Assembly (NCBI RefSeq): GCF_003231275.1
Contig: NZ_QKVL01000009.1
Location: 62,001-126,000, forward strand
Length of the DNA: 64,000 bases
Source: Pseudomonas huaxiensis
GTDB lineage: Bacteria > Pseudomonadota > Gammaproteobacteria > Pseudomonadales > Pseudomonadaceae
Direction: 5' to 3'
Every line of letters begins with the position of its first letter. Within the stretch, counting starts at the first letter, position 1. The position numbers were made by a program, and so were the translations under genes. Shown one piece after another: positions 9,258 to 18,777 of the stretch. The notes under the pieces are model-generated. The model saw only the letters and a program-made list of their open reading frames with translations, was not told the DNA's origin and searched no databases.

Positions 9258-10118
9258 TCAGTCCTGGCTGGCCAGTTTCAGGGGTTGCTGGCTGGCGGCG
9301 AGCAGTTCGCTGTCGACCGGCGCGCCGTTGACGATGCGCTCGCGGGTGGCGCGGAAGCGCTCGAGGATGTCCTGGGCGTACTGCGGCTCCAGGTTTTCCT
9401 CAAGGATGCGCAGGGCGGTGTCGTCGTGGCCGTCCAGCACCCAGGCCAGGGCCAGGTTCAGTTGCAGGGCGACTTCGCCGCTCTGCCGCGCACCGTTGAG
9501 CAGGCCGATGGCCTTGCTGCGCTCGCCGTCGGCCAGCCAGCTCAGGGCCAGGTTATTGGTCGCCGGGCTGTAACCGGGTTCCAGCGCCAGGGCTTGCTGG
9601 AACGACTCGCGCGCCGCAGGGCGCTGGCCGAGCAGGGTCTGCGCCACGCCGAGGCCGTTGAGCAGTTGCGCGCGCTGGCTGTGTTCGCCTTGCACCTTCA
9701 ACGCGCAACTGAAGTTCTGTTCGGCGCTGCTGGCGTTACCCAGGGCCAGCGCGGCGCGGCCCAGTCCACCGCACAGGGCCTGACGCTGGGCCGGGTCGAG
9801 GGCGGCGAGGTCGCTTTGCTGGCGGGCGCGGTCGTACAGCGCCCAGGCATCGCGCGGCGGGCGTACGGCGGCGGCGACGCTGGCGTACTCCAGCAGGTAG
9901 GCACCGGTGAGCGGGCTGCGCTGGTCGAGTCGCTGGTAGACCTCGAACGCGCCTTCCAGGCGGCCGTTGTCGCGCAGTACCCGGGCCAGTTTCAGCGCTT
10001 CGCGGTTTTCCTTGCCTGACAGCGTCGGGGCGCCGCCGGGCAGGGCCGAACCGAGGCTGCTGCAACCGCTGAGGGTGAGCAGGGCCAGGAGGGTCAAGGT
10101 GGTCAGGGAGCGGGGCAT
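9258..10118 (-). CDS. tadD: TadD TPR lipoprotein
   Basis: 286 residues. The N-terminal lipoprotein signal MPRSLTTLTLLALLTLSGCS has a lipobox ending at Cys19. The body consists of tetratricopeptide-like helical repeats (YSPATNNLALSWLADGERSKAIGLL and similar). TadD is an outer-membrane lipoprotein thought to assist assembly of the Flp secretin, as TPR pilotins do in other type IV systems. The ATG at 10118 is selected because it begins the lipoprotein signal; the reading frame continues further upstream without sense. It is followed closely by tadE. Confidence 0.87.
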   Translation of the reverse strand: MPRSLTTLTLLALLTLSGCSSLGSALPGGAPTLSGKENREALKLARVLRDNGRLEGAFEVYQRLDQRSPLTGAYLLEYASVAAAVRPPRDAWALYDRARQQSDLAALDPAQRQALCGGLGRAALALGNASSAEQNFSCALKVQGEHSQRAQLLNGLGVAQTLLGQRPAARESFQQALALEPGYSPATNNLALSWLADGERSKAIGLLNGARQSGEVALQLNLALAWVLDGHDDTALRILEENLEPQYAQDILERFRATRERIVNGAPVDSELLAASQQPLKLASQD

Positions 10119-10149
10119 GGCGGTCACTCGAAAAGGGCAGTCGATAGGT

Positions 10150-11106
10150 TCAGTTGGACAGCAGGCGGACGATGCGCACCAGCGCCGGCGCACCCATCAT
10201 CGCGATGATCGGCGGCAGGATCAGGGTCATCAGCGGCACGCTGAGCTGGGCCGGAAGTTTGCCGGCGCGCTCTTCCAGGGTGAGGATCAGGGTCTTGCGG
10301 CTCTCGTCGGAAATCGTCCGCAGCGCCTGGGACAGCGGCGTGCCGTAACGCTCGGCCTGGATCAGGGTCGAAACCATGCTGTCGATGCCGCTGACGCCGG
10401 TACGTTCGGCGAGGTTGAGCAGGGCGCGCGGACGGTCGGCGAGGATCTGCAGTTCGGCGCAGGTGTAGCGCAATTCGTCGGCCATCTCCGGCGCCGACAG
10501 CGCCAGTTCCTTGGCCACCACTTGCAGCACGCGGCCCAGCGGCAGGCCGGCTTCGGCGCAGATCACCATCAGGTCGAGGGCGTCTGGCAGACTGCGGGCC
10601 AGCCGGCCACCGCGGCGGGCGGCGCGCCATTTCAGCCACAGTTCGGGGATCAGCCCGCCGACGAACAAGGCCACCAGCGACGCGGCGACGCCGTTCAGGC
10701 CAAAGCGTTTGCCCGGTTCCATCAGCGCCATCACCAGCGCCACCAGCAGCAGGCCGAGCAGGTACTTGCCGGCCACCAGCAGGCCGAGGGCCTCGCGCTG
10801 GCGCAGGCCGGCCATGGCCAGCAGAACGCCGAGCTTGTCGCGGTCACGCGGGCTGCCGGCGGCCTGTTCGCCAACCCGGGCCACGGCTTGCAGCATGGCG
10901 AGCAGACGCGGCGGTGATTGCAGGCCCTGGTCGCGGAGGATGTCGGCGCTGCCGCTGGTGGGGCTGCTGGCCGCACGGCGGTTGAGGCGTTCGTGCAGCA
11001 CCGGCTGGCGCTGCTGGCGATACAGGCCGATCAGGCCGATGCCAAGGCCACAGCAGAGCAGGCCGAGCGCGGCCTGGATGAACGGATCCTGGAGCAAGCT
11101 GTTCAT
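10150..11106 (-). CDS. tadC: TadC inner-membrane platform protein
   Basis: 318 residues with a GspF/T2SF-type core: helix near residues 10-28, a second pair at about 115-165, then the conserved cytoplasmic domain (RSLPDALDLMVICAEAGLPL) and a C-terminal membrane helix. TadB and TadC form the membrane platform that couples the TadA ATPase to pilin polymerisation. The ATG at 11106 overlaps the tadB stop (ATGA). It is followed by tadD after about 31 nt. Confidence 0.9.
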   Translation of the reverse strand: MNSLLQDPFIQAALGLLCCGLGIGLIGLYRQQRQPVLHERLNRRAASSPTSGSADILRDQGLQSPPRLLAMLQAVARVGEQAAGSPRDRDKLGVLLAMAGLRQREALGLLVAGKYLLGLLLVALVMALMEPGKRFGLNGVAASLVALFVGGLIPELWLKWRAARRGGRLARSLPDALDLMVICAEAGLPLGRVLQVVAKELALSAPEMADELRYTCAELQILADRPRALLNLAERTGVSGIDSMVSTLIQAERYGTPLSQALRTISDESRKTLILTLEERAGKLPAQLSVPLMTLILPPIIAMMGAPALVRIVRLLSN

Positions 11107-12095
11107 GCGATCTTCCGTACCATCAGGTGGGTGATGACCAGGCCCAGCGTCACGCTGCCGAAGGCGTAGAACAGCACGTTGTTGCCGGTCGGGTCGTTGA
11201 GCAGGAACTGGAAGTCGCGCGGTGAGTTCAGGTACATGTAGCCCAGCGCGCAAGGCACCAGTGCCGCGACGATCTTGGCCGAGGCGCGGGCCTCGGAGGT
11301 CTTGGCCTGCACCTTGAGGTGCAGCTCCTGGCGTTCGCGCAGGGTCGCAGAGAGACGATCGAGGGTTTCGCCGAGGCGTCCGCCGGCTTCCTGGTTGATG
11401 ATCAGGATCACCGCGAAGAAGCGGTATTCATTGAGCGGAATGCGGTTGGCCGAGTCCTGCATCACCTGGCGCAGCGGCAGGCCGAGGCGCAGCCAGTTGT
11501 CGATCTCGGCGAACTCCACCGACAGCGGTCCGCTGATGTTCTGCGCCACCAGGGTGAAGGCGTTGCTCACCGGCACCCCGGCGCGGGCCGCGCGGGTGAT
11601 TGCATCGATCGCCTGCGGCAGGCTCAGCTTGAGGTCGTGCAGGTAGCGGTTCATCGCGTTGCGATAGATCACTGCGGCAACGCCGACGAAGGTCAGCACC
11701 GCCAGCAGGCTGCCGTACAGCCACGGCCACGGCATCTGCCGGCCCAGTACCACGCCGACGATCAGGCTGGCGACGGCCAGCAGGCCAAGGCGTGAACGCA
11801 AGGTGCCGTGCCAGCCGAGGCTGCGGGTACCCAGCCACAGACGCCCGAGCGGCGCGCCCAGCAGCGGCCAGCGGGTACAGGCTGGGGCGTCCTGGCCACG
11901 CAGCAGGTCGGCGTTTTGCTCCAGGGCCAGGGCCGCGCCCGGATGCGCCGCGACGAAACCGGCCTTGAGCGCAGTCAACCGTTCGGCCTGGGCCTCGGCG
12001 CGCTGGCGTTTGCGGCTCAGGCTACGGACCGCGAAGAAGCCCAGCAGCACGCAGAGGAACACCAGCAGGGTGAACAGATCGAGCAGCGCGTCCAT
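11103..12095 (-). CDS. tadB: TadB inner-membrane platform protein
   Basis: 330 residues. An N-terminal helix (FTLLVFLCVLLGFFAV) is followed by a basic loop, two helices near 105-150, the T2SF domain (LPQAIDAITRAARAGVPVS) and a final helix. It is the TadC paralogue of the pilus platform. The ATG directly abuts the tadA TGA, consistent with translational coupling. Confidence 0.9.
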   Translation of the reverse strand: MDALLDLFTLLVFLCVLLGFFAVRSLSRKRQRAEAQAERLTALKAGFVAAHPGAALALEQNADLLRGQDAPACTRWPLLGAPLGRLWLGTRSLGWHGTLRSRLGLLAVASLIVGVVLGRQMPWPWLYGSLLAVLTFVGVAAVIYRNAMNRYLHDLKLSLPQAIDAITRAARAGVPVSNAFTLVAQNISGPLSVEFAEIDNWLRLGLPLRQVMQDSANRIPLNEYRFFAVILIINQEAGGRLGETLDRLSATLRERQELHLKVQAKTSEARASAKIVAALVPCALGYMYLNSPRDFQFLLNDPTGNNVLFYAFGSVTLGLVITHLMVRKIA

Positions 12096-13466
12096 TCACT
12101 GGCCTCCCGTGAACAGGTGGGCGTGCCGGGTGTAGAACTGCGGGCGCTGGCCGCTGGCGTTGAACTGGCCGACCAGGCGCCCGTCGGCATCCACGCTGCT
12201 GGTGGTGAAGCCGTACAGTTCCTGGGTCTGGATCACGTCGTTTTCCATACCGCAGACCTCGGTGATGGAGACGATGCGGCGACCACCGTCGCGCATCCGC
12301 TCGACCTGGACGATCAGGTTCACGGCACTGGCGATCTGTCGGCGGATGGCCTCCAGCGGCAGTTGCATGCCCGCCATCATCACCATGTTTTCCAGACGCA
12401 TGATGGCGTCCCGCGGGGTGTTGGCGTGGACAGTGCAGAGCGAGCCGTCGTGGCCGGTGTTCATCGCCTGGAGCATGTCGAAGCTTTCGCCGCCGCGAAC
12501 CTCGCCGAGGATGATGCGGTCCGGGCGCATCCGCAGGGCGTTGCGCACCAGGTCGCGCTGGTCGACCTTGCCGGTGCCTTCGGCGCTGACCGGGCGGGTT
12601 TCCAGGCGCACCACGTGACGCTGTTGCAGTTGCAACTCGGCGGCGTCTTCGATGGTGATCACCCGGTCCTCGTCGCTGATGTTCTGCGACAGGGCGTTGA
12701 GCAGGGTGGTCTTGCCCGCGCCGGTACCGCCGGAAACCACGATATTGAGCTTGGCCAGCATGCCGCGCTTGAGCACCTCGGCCATTTCGAAGGACAGCGC
12801 GCCCCGCTCGGCGAGGATGTCCAGGGACATGTTGCGGCGCATGAACTTACGGATCGAGATGGTGGTGCCGTCGATCGCCAGCGGGTAGGTGATGACGTTC
12901 ACCCGGCTGCCATCGGCCAGCCGGGCATCGACCATCGGGTGCGTTTCGTCGATGCGCCGGCCCACCGCTGCGGCGATGCGCTGGGCGGTGTTGAACACGT
13001 GTTCTTCGTCGATGAAGGTGATCGGCGACAGCTCCAGCTTGCCGTAGCGTTCGACAAACACCTGCCCGGCGCCGTTGACCAGGATGTCGTTCACCGAGTC
13101 GTCGCCCAGCAGCGGCTGGATCGGGCCGATGCCGACCATCTCGTTGAGCATTTCCTCGCCGACCGCCTGTTCTTCCTGGCGGGACAACTGCAGGCGGCTG
13201 TCGTCGCAGATCTTACGGATCACCGACTCGACCTGCTGGCGCAGGGCATCGCGGCCGAGGGCAGCGGCCTTCAATGGATCGATCTGGTCGTAGAGCTGGT
13301 TGCGGATCAGCCGACGGTTCTGGGTGCCAAGGGTGTCCACCGGGCGGGCGGGGGCCGCGCGCTGCACCGAGGTCGGCTCGGTGCTGGCGCGGGGGCTGTG
13401 GGTCGGCGCGGGCACGTCGCTGACGGCGACGGCGGCGAGGTTCTTTTTCGGGTGTCGGATGATCAT
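12096..13466 (-). CDS. tadA: TadA/CpaF assembly ATPase
   Basis: 456 residues of the type II/IV secretion ATPase family. Residues 246-253 (GGTGAGKT) are the Walker A motif; an Asp box ([12 protein letters not shown]) and Walker B region ([11 protein letters not shown], about 315) follow. The N-terminal 60 residues are low-complexity, and the CpaF-type N-domain covers about 60-220. The protein powers Flp pilus extension, and in the TadA family apparently also retraction, through contact with TadB and TadC. The ATG at 13466 lies 16 nt after the tadZ stop. Confidence 0.95.
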   Translation of the reverse strand: MIIRHPKKNLAAVAVSDVPAPTHSPRASTEPTSVQRAAPARPVDTLGTQNRRLIRNQLYDQIDPLKAAALGRDALRQQVESVIRKICDDSRLQLSRQEEQAVGEEMLNEMVGIGPIQPLLGDDSVNDILVNGAGQVFVERYGKLELSPITFIDEEHVFNTAQRIAAAVGRRIDETHPMVDARLADGSRVNVITYPLAIDGTTISIRKFMRRNMSLDILAERGALSFEMAEVLKRGMLAKLNIVVSGGTGAGKTTLLNALSQNISDEDRVITIEDAAELQLQQRHVVRLETRPVSAEGTGKVDQRDLVRNALRMRPDRIILGEVRGGESFDMLQAMNTGHDGSLCTVHANTPRDAIMRLENMVMMAGMQLPLEAIRRQIASAVNLIVQVERMRDGGRRIVSITEVCGMENDVIQTQELYGFTTSSVDADGRLVGQFNASGQRPQFYTRHAHLFTGGQ

Positions 13467-13482
13467 TGGCCGGTTCCTCGCT

Positions 13483-14718
13483 TCAGGCGGCGCGACGGCC
13501 GCGGCCCAGGGCCTGGCGCAGACGCAGGATCAGGTTGCCGCTGGCTGCCGGGACGCTGCTCGGAACTCGTCCGCAGGCGAGGTCGGCGAGGTCCAGCAGT
13601 GCCTGTTGCAAGGCCGGGGCGCGGGCGGTTTGCAGCGGGCCGGCGAGCAGGCTGTCGGCGATCACGCTGCCGGCGTGGGGCAGGATCAGGTCCACTTTGT
13701 GCCCGACAAAGTCTTCGAACTGCTGGCGCTCCACCAGGTCCAGGTGACCCGGTCGTACCGGGTTACCTACCAGCAGCAGGCGCTGACCATTGCTCTCGTC
13801 GCCGATCTCGCGCAGCAGGCGCAGGCAGTTGCGTGCGTCCTGCACGCTGAAGTCGCACAGCAGGATGCGCGTGTCGGCATGCTCAAGTACCTCCAGGGCG
13901 CCGTGGCAGCGGCCGCTGGGCAAATCCCAGATCACCTGGTTGAACAGTTGGCAGAGGCTGGCGCCGAGGTTGAGCAGGTGTTCGCCGCTGAAACCGTCGG
14001 TGGCGCGCAGGTCGGGTTGCTGGCCGAGCAAATAGAGGCGTTCGTCGATCCGCGCCAGGGCCCGTTCGAGGAAACGCGAGTCGATCTGCGCGGTGCCGAG
14101 CGCCGCAGCGAGGCCGGCGTCGCCGTCATGCCCGAGGAGCAGGGCCTGGTCGCCGCGACCGCGGTCGAAGTCCACCACGGCGCTGCTGCTGTGACGCTGG
14201 CTGGCGAGCAACTGGCCAATGCCGGCGACCACGGTGCTGGTGCCGCGGCCACCGCTGACGCCGGTGATGGCGATGGTGCGGCCGGTGCGGCTGCCGGGGT
14301 GCTGGCTGTCATGCGGATCGCGGGCGCGGCGCAGGGTGTTGGCGAACTGGTCGAGGGGCACCGGTTTGCACAGGTAGTCCTGTACGCCGTTGTGCAGCAA
14401 CGCACGGTAGAGGTTCAGGTCGTGGGTGCTGCCGAGGGCGATAAGGCGGCAGTCCGGCGGGCAGACCTGGGCCAGTTCGGCCACCGCTTGCAGCGGCGAG
14501 GCCTGGCCGTCGAGATCAACCACCAGCACTTCAGGCGCCGCGTGCTCGCGGCAGCCTTCCAGGGCGGCGGCGAATCCGCCGGCGCGGGCCAGTTGCGCCG
14601 GCAGGCCGAGGCGTTGCAGGTACTGGCCGAACAGTTCGGCGTCGGCGGCAGTGGCGGCGTACAGCAGCACCGGTTGCACGTCGTTGCCGGGCGGGGTGAC
14701 TCGCGTGGTGTCGTTCAT
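13483..14718 (-). CDS. tadZ: TadZ/CpaE localisation protein (atypical MinD/ParA ATPase)
   Basis: 411 residues. Residues 1-130 form a receiver-like domain; from about 140 a ParA/MinD fold begins with GVSGGRGTSTVV, an atypical deviant Walker A in which the canonical lysine is replaced by Thr, as is common in TadZ. Later conserved pieces are SAVVDFDRGRGDQALLLG and QVIWDLPSG. TadZ places the pilus machine at the cell pole in related systems. It lies between the CpaD-like lipoprotein gene and tadA. Confidence 0.9.
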   Translation of the reverse strand: MNDTTRVTPPGNDVQPVLLYAATAADAELFGQYLQRLGLPAQLARAGGFAAALEGCREHAAPEVLVVDLDGQASPLQAVAELAQVCPPDCRLIALGSTHDLNLYRALLHNGVQDYLCKPVPLDQFANTLRRARDPHDSQHPGSRTGRTIAITGVSGGRGTSTVVAGIGQLLASQRHSSSAVVDFDRGRGDQALLLGHDGDAGLAAALGTAQIDSRFLERALARIDERLYLLGQQPDLRATDGFSGEHLLNLGASLCQLFNQVIWDLPSGRCHGALEVLEHADTRILLCDFSVQDARNCLRLLREIGDESNGQRLLLVGNPVRPGHLDLVERQQFEDFVGHKVDLILPHAGSVIADSLLAGPLQTARAPALQQALLDLADLACGRVPSSVPAASGNLILRLRQALGRGRRAA

Positions 14719-14731
14719 GGCTCGCTCCCGG

Positions 14732-15376
14732 TCAGTCCTTGTTGAAGTTGATGTCCAGCAGTTCCACGGTCTCGTGGCGCTGGTAACGCTCGACGGCGTT
14801 CACCGCGGCGACGCCGTCGGCGCCTTCGAGGCTTTGCGCGCGGTTGAGGTCGCGCGGGTCGGCGACCATGCGGGCGATGTTGGCGCGGTTGGCGCAGCCC
14901 AGGTCGCCGATGGCGCGGTACGGCTTGACCGCCGAACGGCTCGGGTCGCTGATGGTGCAATCGGGGATCTGCGCCACCAGCGCTTCGGACACCACTTGCA
15001 GGTCGGCACCCTGGGCTTTGTCCAGCTGGGTCGGGGCGACGATCACCTGGCGGGCGCCGAGCTGGGTCAGCACCTCGCTCAGGCGTTTGGCGACCTGCTC
15101 GCCAACCGGTGTGGACGGGCGCAAGGTCAGGGTCTGCTGGCTGAGGCGGCCCTGGCGGGCGAGCAGGGTGTTGAGGTCGGCCAGCGACTCGCGGCTCATG
15201 CCGCCACCGGCGGTGGCGGTGAGGTGCGCGACCATCGCCGACGGCACGGCACGGATCGGTGCCTGCGGGCTTTGTGGGGCGTAGGGGGCGATACGCTGGT
15301 TGTTGACGTTGCGGTCGCAGGCGCCCAGCAACAGCGCGAGGGACAGGGCGACGAACAGGGGTTTGGCGGCGTGCAT
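14732..15376 (-). CDS. CpaD-family pilus lipoprotein (RcpB position)
   Basis: 214 residues with an N-terminal lipoprotein signal (LFVALSLALLLGACDR, lipobox Cys near residue 20). The C-terminal part carries the CpaD signature: DCTISDPSRS, then LGCANRANIARMVADPRDL. CpaD is an outer-membrane lipoprotein associated with the CpaC/RcpA secretin. The gene occupies the place that rcpB holds in the Aggregatibacter tad locus, between rcpA and tadZ. The ATG at 15376 begins the signal peptide and follows the rcpA stop by 17 nt. Confidence 0.88.
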   Translation of the reverse strand: MHAAKPLFVALSLALLLGACDRNVNNQRIAPYAPQSPQAPIRAVPSAMVAHLTATAGGGMSRESLADLNTLLARQGRLSQQTLTLRPSTPVGEQVAKRLSEVLTQLGARQVIVAPTQLDKAQGADLQVVSEALVAQIPDCTISDPSRSAVKPYRAIGDLGCANRANIARMVADPRDLNRAQSLEGADGVAAVNAVERYQRHETVELLDINFNKD

Positions 15377-15393
15377 GCGAAGTGCTCCGAAAC

Positions 15394-16902
15394 TTAGTAC
15401 AGGTAGCCGGCGGAAGCCTGGGCAGGCAGTTGCGCATCCAGGGAGCGCAGGCCTCGGCCCGGGGTTTGCAACTCGCCCGCAGTGGTGGGCTCGACGACGT
15501 AGGCGGTGGCGATGATCACCAGCTCCGTGTCGGCCTGGCTGGAGGTGTGGGTCTCGAACATGCGGCCAAGGCCGGGGATGCTGCTCAGGCCGGGAACGCC
15601 GCTGACCTGCTGGGCGCTGTTGCTGCGCAGCATGCCGGCGAGGGCGAAGCTCTGGCCGCTGGCCAGTTCCACCGTGGTGTCGGCGCGGCGCACCTTGAAC
15701 GCGGGGATCACGTTGCCTTGCAGCTCCACCGCGCCTTCGTCGGACAGGTCGCTGACCTCCGGGGCCACGTGCAGGCTGATGCGGTTGGGCGAGAGCAGGG
15801 TGGGGGTCATGCGCATGATCACGCCGTACTGCTTGTACTCGATGGTGATGTTGTTGTTGGTGGTGATGACGATCGGCACCTCGCCACCGGCGGCGAAACC
15901 CGCCGTCTCGCCGGACATGGCGGTCAGGTTGGGTTCGGCCAGCACCGTGGCCAGGCCGTCCTGGGACAGGGCGGTGAGCAGGCCGGAAACGGTGGTCGAG
16001 CCATAGCGGTGGAAGCCGCCGGCTACCGCGTTGGTAGCCGTGCCGCCGGTAAATGCGCCGGTGGTGGCGTCGAACAGACTGCGGGCGTTGCGGAAGAAGT
16101 AGTTGCCGTCCTTGAGGGTCGCTTCCCAGTTCAGGCCCAGCTCGGAGCTGAGGCTGCGCGAGACTTCGACGATACGCACACTGAGGTTGACCTGGGCCGA
16201 CAGCTCGACCTTGAGCTGGTTGATCACCCGTGGTCCGTCGCTGCCGGCGGCGCCGCCACCGTTGGGGCTGCTGCTGGGCGAGCCGAGGTAGGCTTCGACC
16301 GCGCTGATCACCTGGCGCGCCTGCTGCGGCGTGCGGACATTGCCGCGCACCACCAGGCCCTTGGCCGAGGACGGGCCGAACTCGACCTTGGCTCCCGGTA
16401 CTTCGGCGCTGATCTGCTTGCTCAGGGCATCCAGGTCGTAGTCGGCGATCACCCGGATCGCGGCGATCACCTGGTCCTGTGCATCCAGGGCGTAGAGCGT
16501 GGTGGCGCCGGCGCTTTCGGCGAACACGAAGACGCTGCCGGGAGTCGGCACCTGATAGCTGGCGATCTTCGGATCGGCCACCAGCACTTTGCTCGCCGCC
16601 TTGGGCAGTTGCAGCAACCGGCCCTGTTTGAGCAGCAGGTGCAGGTCGCGGGTTTCGCGAACTTCAGTCAGGGTTGCCGGCAGGCGTGGCGCGGCGACTT
16701 TGGGCGCCGGCGCGACAGGGTATTCGGCCTCGCTGGCGTAGGCTTCGGTGTCCACCGGCTGGGCCACTTCTTCATATTGCGGCGGCAGTTGCAGCGGCGG
16801 GTCGAGCACCACGACCTCGGCGCGCAGCGGCAGGGCGCAGAACAAACCGAGGCCCAGCGCGCAGGACAGCGACAGGGGGGAGCAGGCAGGGGCGAACTTC
16901 AT
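15394..16902 (-). CDS. rcpA: RcpA/CpaC outer-membrane secretin
   Basis: 502 residues. A signal peptide (SPLSLSCALGLGLFCALPLRA) precedes a pilus-formation N-domain (TRDLHLLLKQGRLLQLPKAA), a BON/N1-like domain (VRGNVRTPQQARQVISAVEA) and the secretin C-domain with LAEPNLTAMSGETAGFAAGGE and the LSDEGAVELQG beta-barrel segment. It forms the outer-membrane channel for the Flp pilus. The ATG at 16902 begins the signal peptide. Gene order rcpC-rcpA-lipoprotein-tadZ is the canonical one. Confidence 0.93.
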   Translation of the reverse strand: MKFAPACSPLSLSCALGLGLFCALPLRAEVVVLDPPLQLPPQYEEVAQPVDTEAYASEAEYPVAPAPKVAAPRLPATLTEVRETRDLHLLLKQGRLLQLPKAASKVLVADPKIASYQVPTPGSVFVFAESAGATTLYALDAQDQVIAAIRVIADYDLDALSKQISAEVPGAKVEFGPSSAKGLVVRGNVRTPQQARQVISAVEAYLGSPSSSPNGGGAAGSDGPRVINQLKVELSAQVNLSVRIVEVSRSLSSELGLNWEATLKDGNYFFRNARSLFDATTGAFTGGTATNAVAGGFHRYGSTTVSGLLTALSQDGLATVLAEPNLTAMSGETAGFAAGGEVPIVITTNNNITIEYKQYGVIMRMTPTLLSPNRISLHVAPEVSDLSDEGAVELQGNVIPAFKVRRADTTVELASGQSFALAGMLRSNSAQQVSGVPGLSSIPGLGRMFETHTSSQADTELVIIATAYVVEPTTAGELQTPGRGLRSLDAQLPAQASAGYLY

Positions 16903-16968
16903 CGTCAGGAATTCCGGAAAGGCCAGTCAATGCCCGGGGTGCGGGCACGGTCGGGAGGGGCGGGCGCC

Positions 16969-17877
16969 TCAGTGGATGGGCAGCACGATCTCGGTGGTGC
17001 CGCCGCGATAGAGCATGACCGGGGGCGCGGCCTTGGCCGGGTAGAGGTCGGTGGTCTGGGCCAGGCGGGTAACCTCGCGGCTGCCGCTGCGGGGCAGGCT
17101 GTCGCTCTCTTCGCGGTTGCTGCGCAAGGCCAGTTGCAATACGCCGATTTCCTTGCTCAGGGACAGGCGCTCGGCCTGGCGCGGCGTGACTTCGACGGTG
17201 ACGCTGTCGAAGTACGGGTGTTCTTCTTTCTTGCCTGGCGTGGCCGGGGTCTTGGCGCGGTCGTTGCGCTGGGTCAGGTCACGGGCGCTGCGGTTCAGTG
17301 CCAGTACGCGGACGTTGCGCAGCAGGGTCTGGGCTGCGTACGGCGGCGGGAAGATTGGCGCGCCAACGGATTCGCGGCCTTCGAGGGCTTCCTTGTTCAG
17401 CGCCAGGATGATGTCGACGCGGTCACCCGGTGCCACCAGGCCCTGGCCGGCAGCGACTGCCGACGTGGGCAGGGTCAGGGCGCGCATGCCCGGGGTCAGC
17501 GCGGTGGCCAGGAAGCCCGCCTCGCCGGGACGCACCAGGGCGTTGGCGAACACCGGCTGGCCCTCGGCGACGGTGCGCCGCACAGTGGCGCCGACCACCA
17601 GGCCGAGGTCGTCCTGGCCACGCAGGTAAACCTGTTCGGCCGGCAGTTCGGCCTCGGTTTCCTGCCAGCGCACAAGGCTGCTGTCGATGAACTGGCCGGG
17701 CTTGAGTTCACGGGTAGCGACCAGCACCGCCAGTTTGCTCACGGAGACGGGGGCGGCTTCAGGGGCCTTGGCTGCGACGGGCGCGGCGGGCGGTGCGAGC
17801 AAGACGCGCGCCAGCAGGGCAGCGCCGCCAGCCAGGGTCAAAGCGCCTGCCAGCAGGAGGACGGAAGGGGTTTTCAT
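16969..17877 (-). CDS. rcpC: RcpC/CpaB pilus assembly protein
   Basis: 302 residues. An N-terminal membrane anchor (SVLLLAGALTLAGGAALLARV) is followed by a SAF domain (VLVATRELKPGQFIDSSLV) and a RcpC-type periplasmic domain (GLVAPGDRVDIILAL, FDSVTVEVTPRQAERLSLS). CpaB/RcpC proteins act in the periplasm beside the secretin and may contact peptidoglycan. The ATG at 17877 lies 14 nt after the tadV stop. Confidence 0.92.
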   Translation of the reverse strand: MKTPSVLLLAGALTLAGGAALLARVLLAPPAAPVAAKAPEAAPVSVSKLAVLVATRELKPGQFIDSSLVRWQETEAELPAEQVYLRGQDDLGLVVGATVRRTVAEGQPVFANALVRPGEAGFLATALTPGMRALTLPTSAVAAGQGLVAPGDRVDIILALNKEALEGRESVGAPIFPPPYAAQTLLRNVRVLALNRSARDLTQRNDRAKTPATPGKKEEHPYFDSVTVEVTPRQAERLSLSKEIGVLQLALRSNREESDSLPRSGSREVTRLAQTTDLYPAKAAPPVMLYRGGTTEIVLPIH

Positions 17878-17891
17878 GGTTCAACCGGTCG

Positions 17892-18449
17892 TCAGGAGTG
17901 AATGGGAAACAGCAGGGTGTAGAAGCTGCCGGTCGCGATGGCCAGGCCGTAGGGCAGGCCTTGCGGGCGGTCGCTGGTGAGTACCGTGGGCGTGGCGATG
18001 GCCAGCACCGGGAAGCGTGCGCCGAGGCGTTGCCAGAGCAACGCGACGATCTGTTCCAGTGGCGTCAGCAGCGGCATGGCCAGGGCGAGGATGCCGCCGG
18101 CCAGGGCCGTGACGATCAGGAACGCCATCTGGTTGCCGCTGCTCCACAGGCACAGCACGGTCATCAACTTGACGTCGCCGGCGCCGACCTGGCCCAGGTT
18201 GAACAGCATGAAACCCACCGCCAGTACCAGCGCCGCGCCGAACAGTGCGCTGCCGGTCTGGTTCAGCAGCGCCTGGCCGGAGAGTCCGGCCCAGGGCCCG
18301 AGGCCGAGCACCGCGAACAGCGGCAAGGCGCACCAGACCAGCAGCAACAGCACCACCAGCAGGTTGTGGATGCGGCGATAGAGCAGGTCCGAGCAGATCA
18401 CCCAGCACAGTGCGGGGAGCAGGACGATAAGGGCGTAAGTGCTGTTCAT
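17892..18449 (-). CDS. tadV: Prepilin peptidase TadV/FppA (A24 family)
   Basis: 185 residues and five to six hydrophobic helices. The two catalytic aspartates of the GxGD aspartic proteases are visible: Asp in VICSDLLYRRIHN (about 21) and GAGDVKLMTVLCLW (about 93). It lacks the N-methylase domain of PilD, as expected for Flp-type peptidases. It should process Flp, TadE and TadF. It directly follows flp by 18 nt. Confidence 0.92.
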   Translation of the reverse strand: MNSTYALIVLLPALCWVICSDLLYRRIHNLLVVLLLLVWCALPLFAVLGLGPWAGLSGQALLNQTGSALFGAALVLAVGFMLFNLGQVGAGDVKLMTVLCLWSSGNQMAFLIVTALAGGILALAMPLLTPLEQIVALLWQRLGARFPVLAIATPTVLTSDRPQGLPYGLAIATGSFYTLLFPIHS

Positions 18450-18467
18450 CTGGACTGGCTGGCCGGC

Positions 18468-18665
18468 TTACTGCGCGGCGCCGCCCTTGTCGCCGTTGAT
18501 CTGGTTGCCGATGGCGGCGAAGCGATCCTTGAGCGCTTTGATGAACACCCCGTCCTCGCCAAAGATGATGCCGATGGCCGCGGCCATGGCGGCAGCGAGG
18601 ATGCCATACTCGATGGCGGTCACACCGCTTTCGTCGTTGAGGAAGGCACGGATGCGTGGGGTCAT
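18468..18665 (-). CDS. flp: Flp type IVb major pilin
   Basis: 65 residues. The leader MTPRIRAFLNDESG is cleaved before VTAIEYGILAAAMAAAIG, with the Flp-defining Glu-Tyr at +5/+6 of the mature pilin and one hydrophobic helix. The mature pilin is about 51 residues, within the Flp range. The ATG at 18665 is chosen because it begins the leader. A CTTAA-N5-CTTAA-type site lies about 98-112 nt upstream, so flp probably heads the structural operon rather than being read only from the regulator genes. Confidence 0.94.
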   Translation of the reverse strand: MTPRIRAFLNDESGVTAIEYGILAAAMAAAIGIIFGEDGVFIKALKDRFAAIGNQINGDKGGAAQ

Positions 18666-18762
18666 GAACAGTCTCCGGGAACAGGGTTGGGGGGAGGAAA
18701 GCCCCCGGCGGGGCGTGGCGATATTAAGATTTATTCTCAATTGGCGAGCAAGGCGACAACCA

Positions 18763-18777
18763 TTAAGAATGCTTAAC
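18763..18777 (-). promoter_or_regulatory. GTTAA-N5-CTTAA direct repeat upstream of flp
   Basis: The minus strand reads GTTAA GCATT CTTAA with 10-bp periodicity, 98-112 nt upstream of the flp ATG. A TAATAT -10-like hexamer lies at about 18721-18726. The site overlaps the stop codon of the histidine kinase gene. It is the near twin of the site before tadG. Confidence 0.6.
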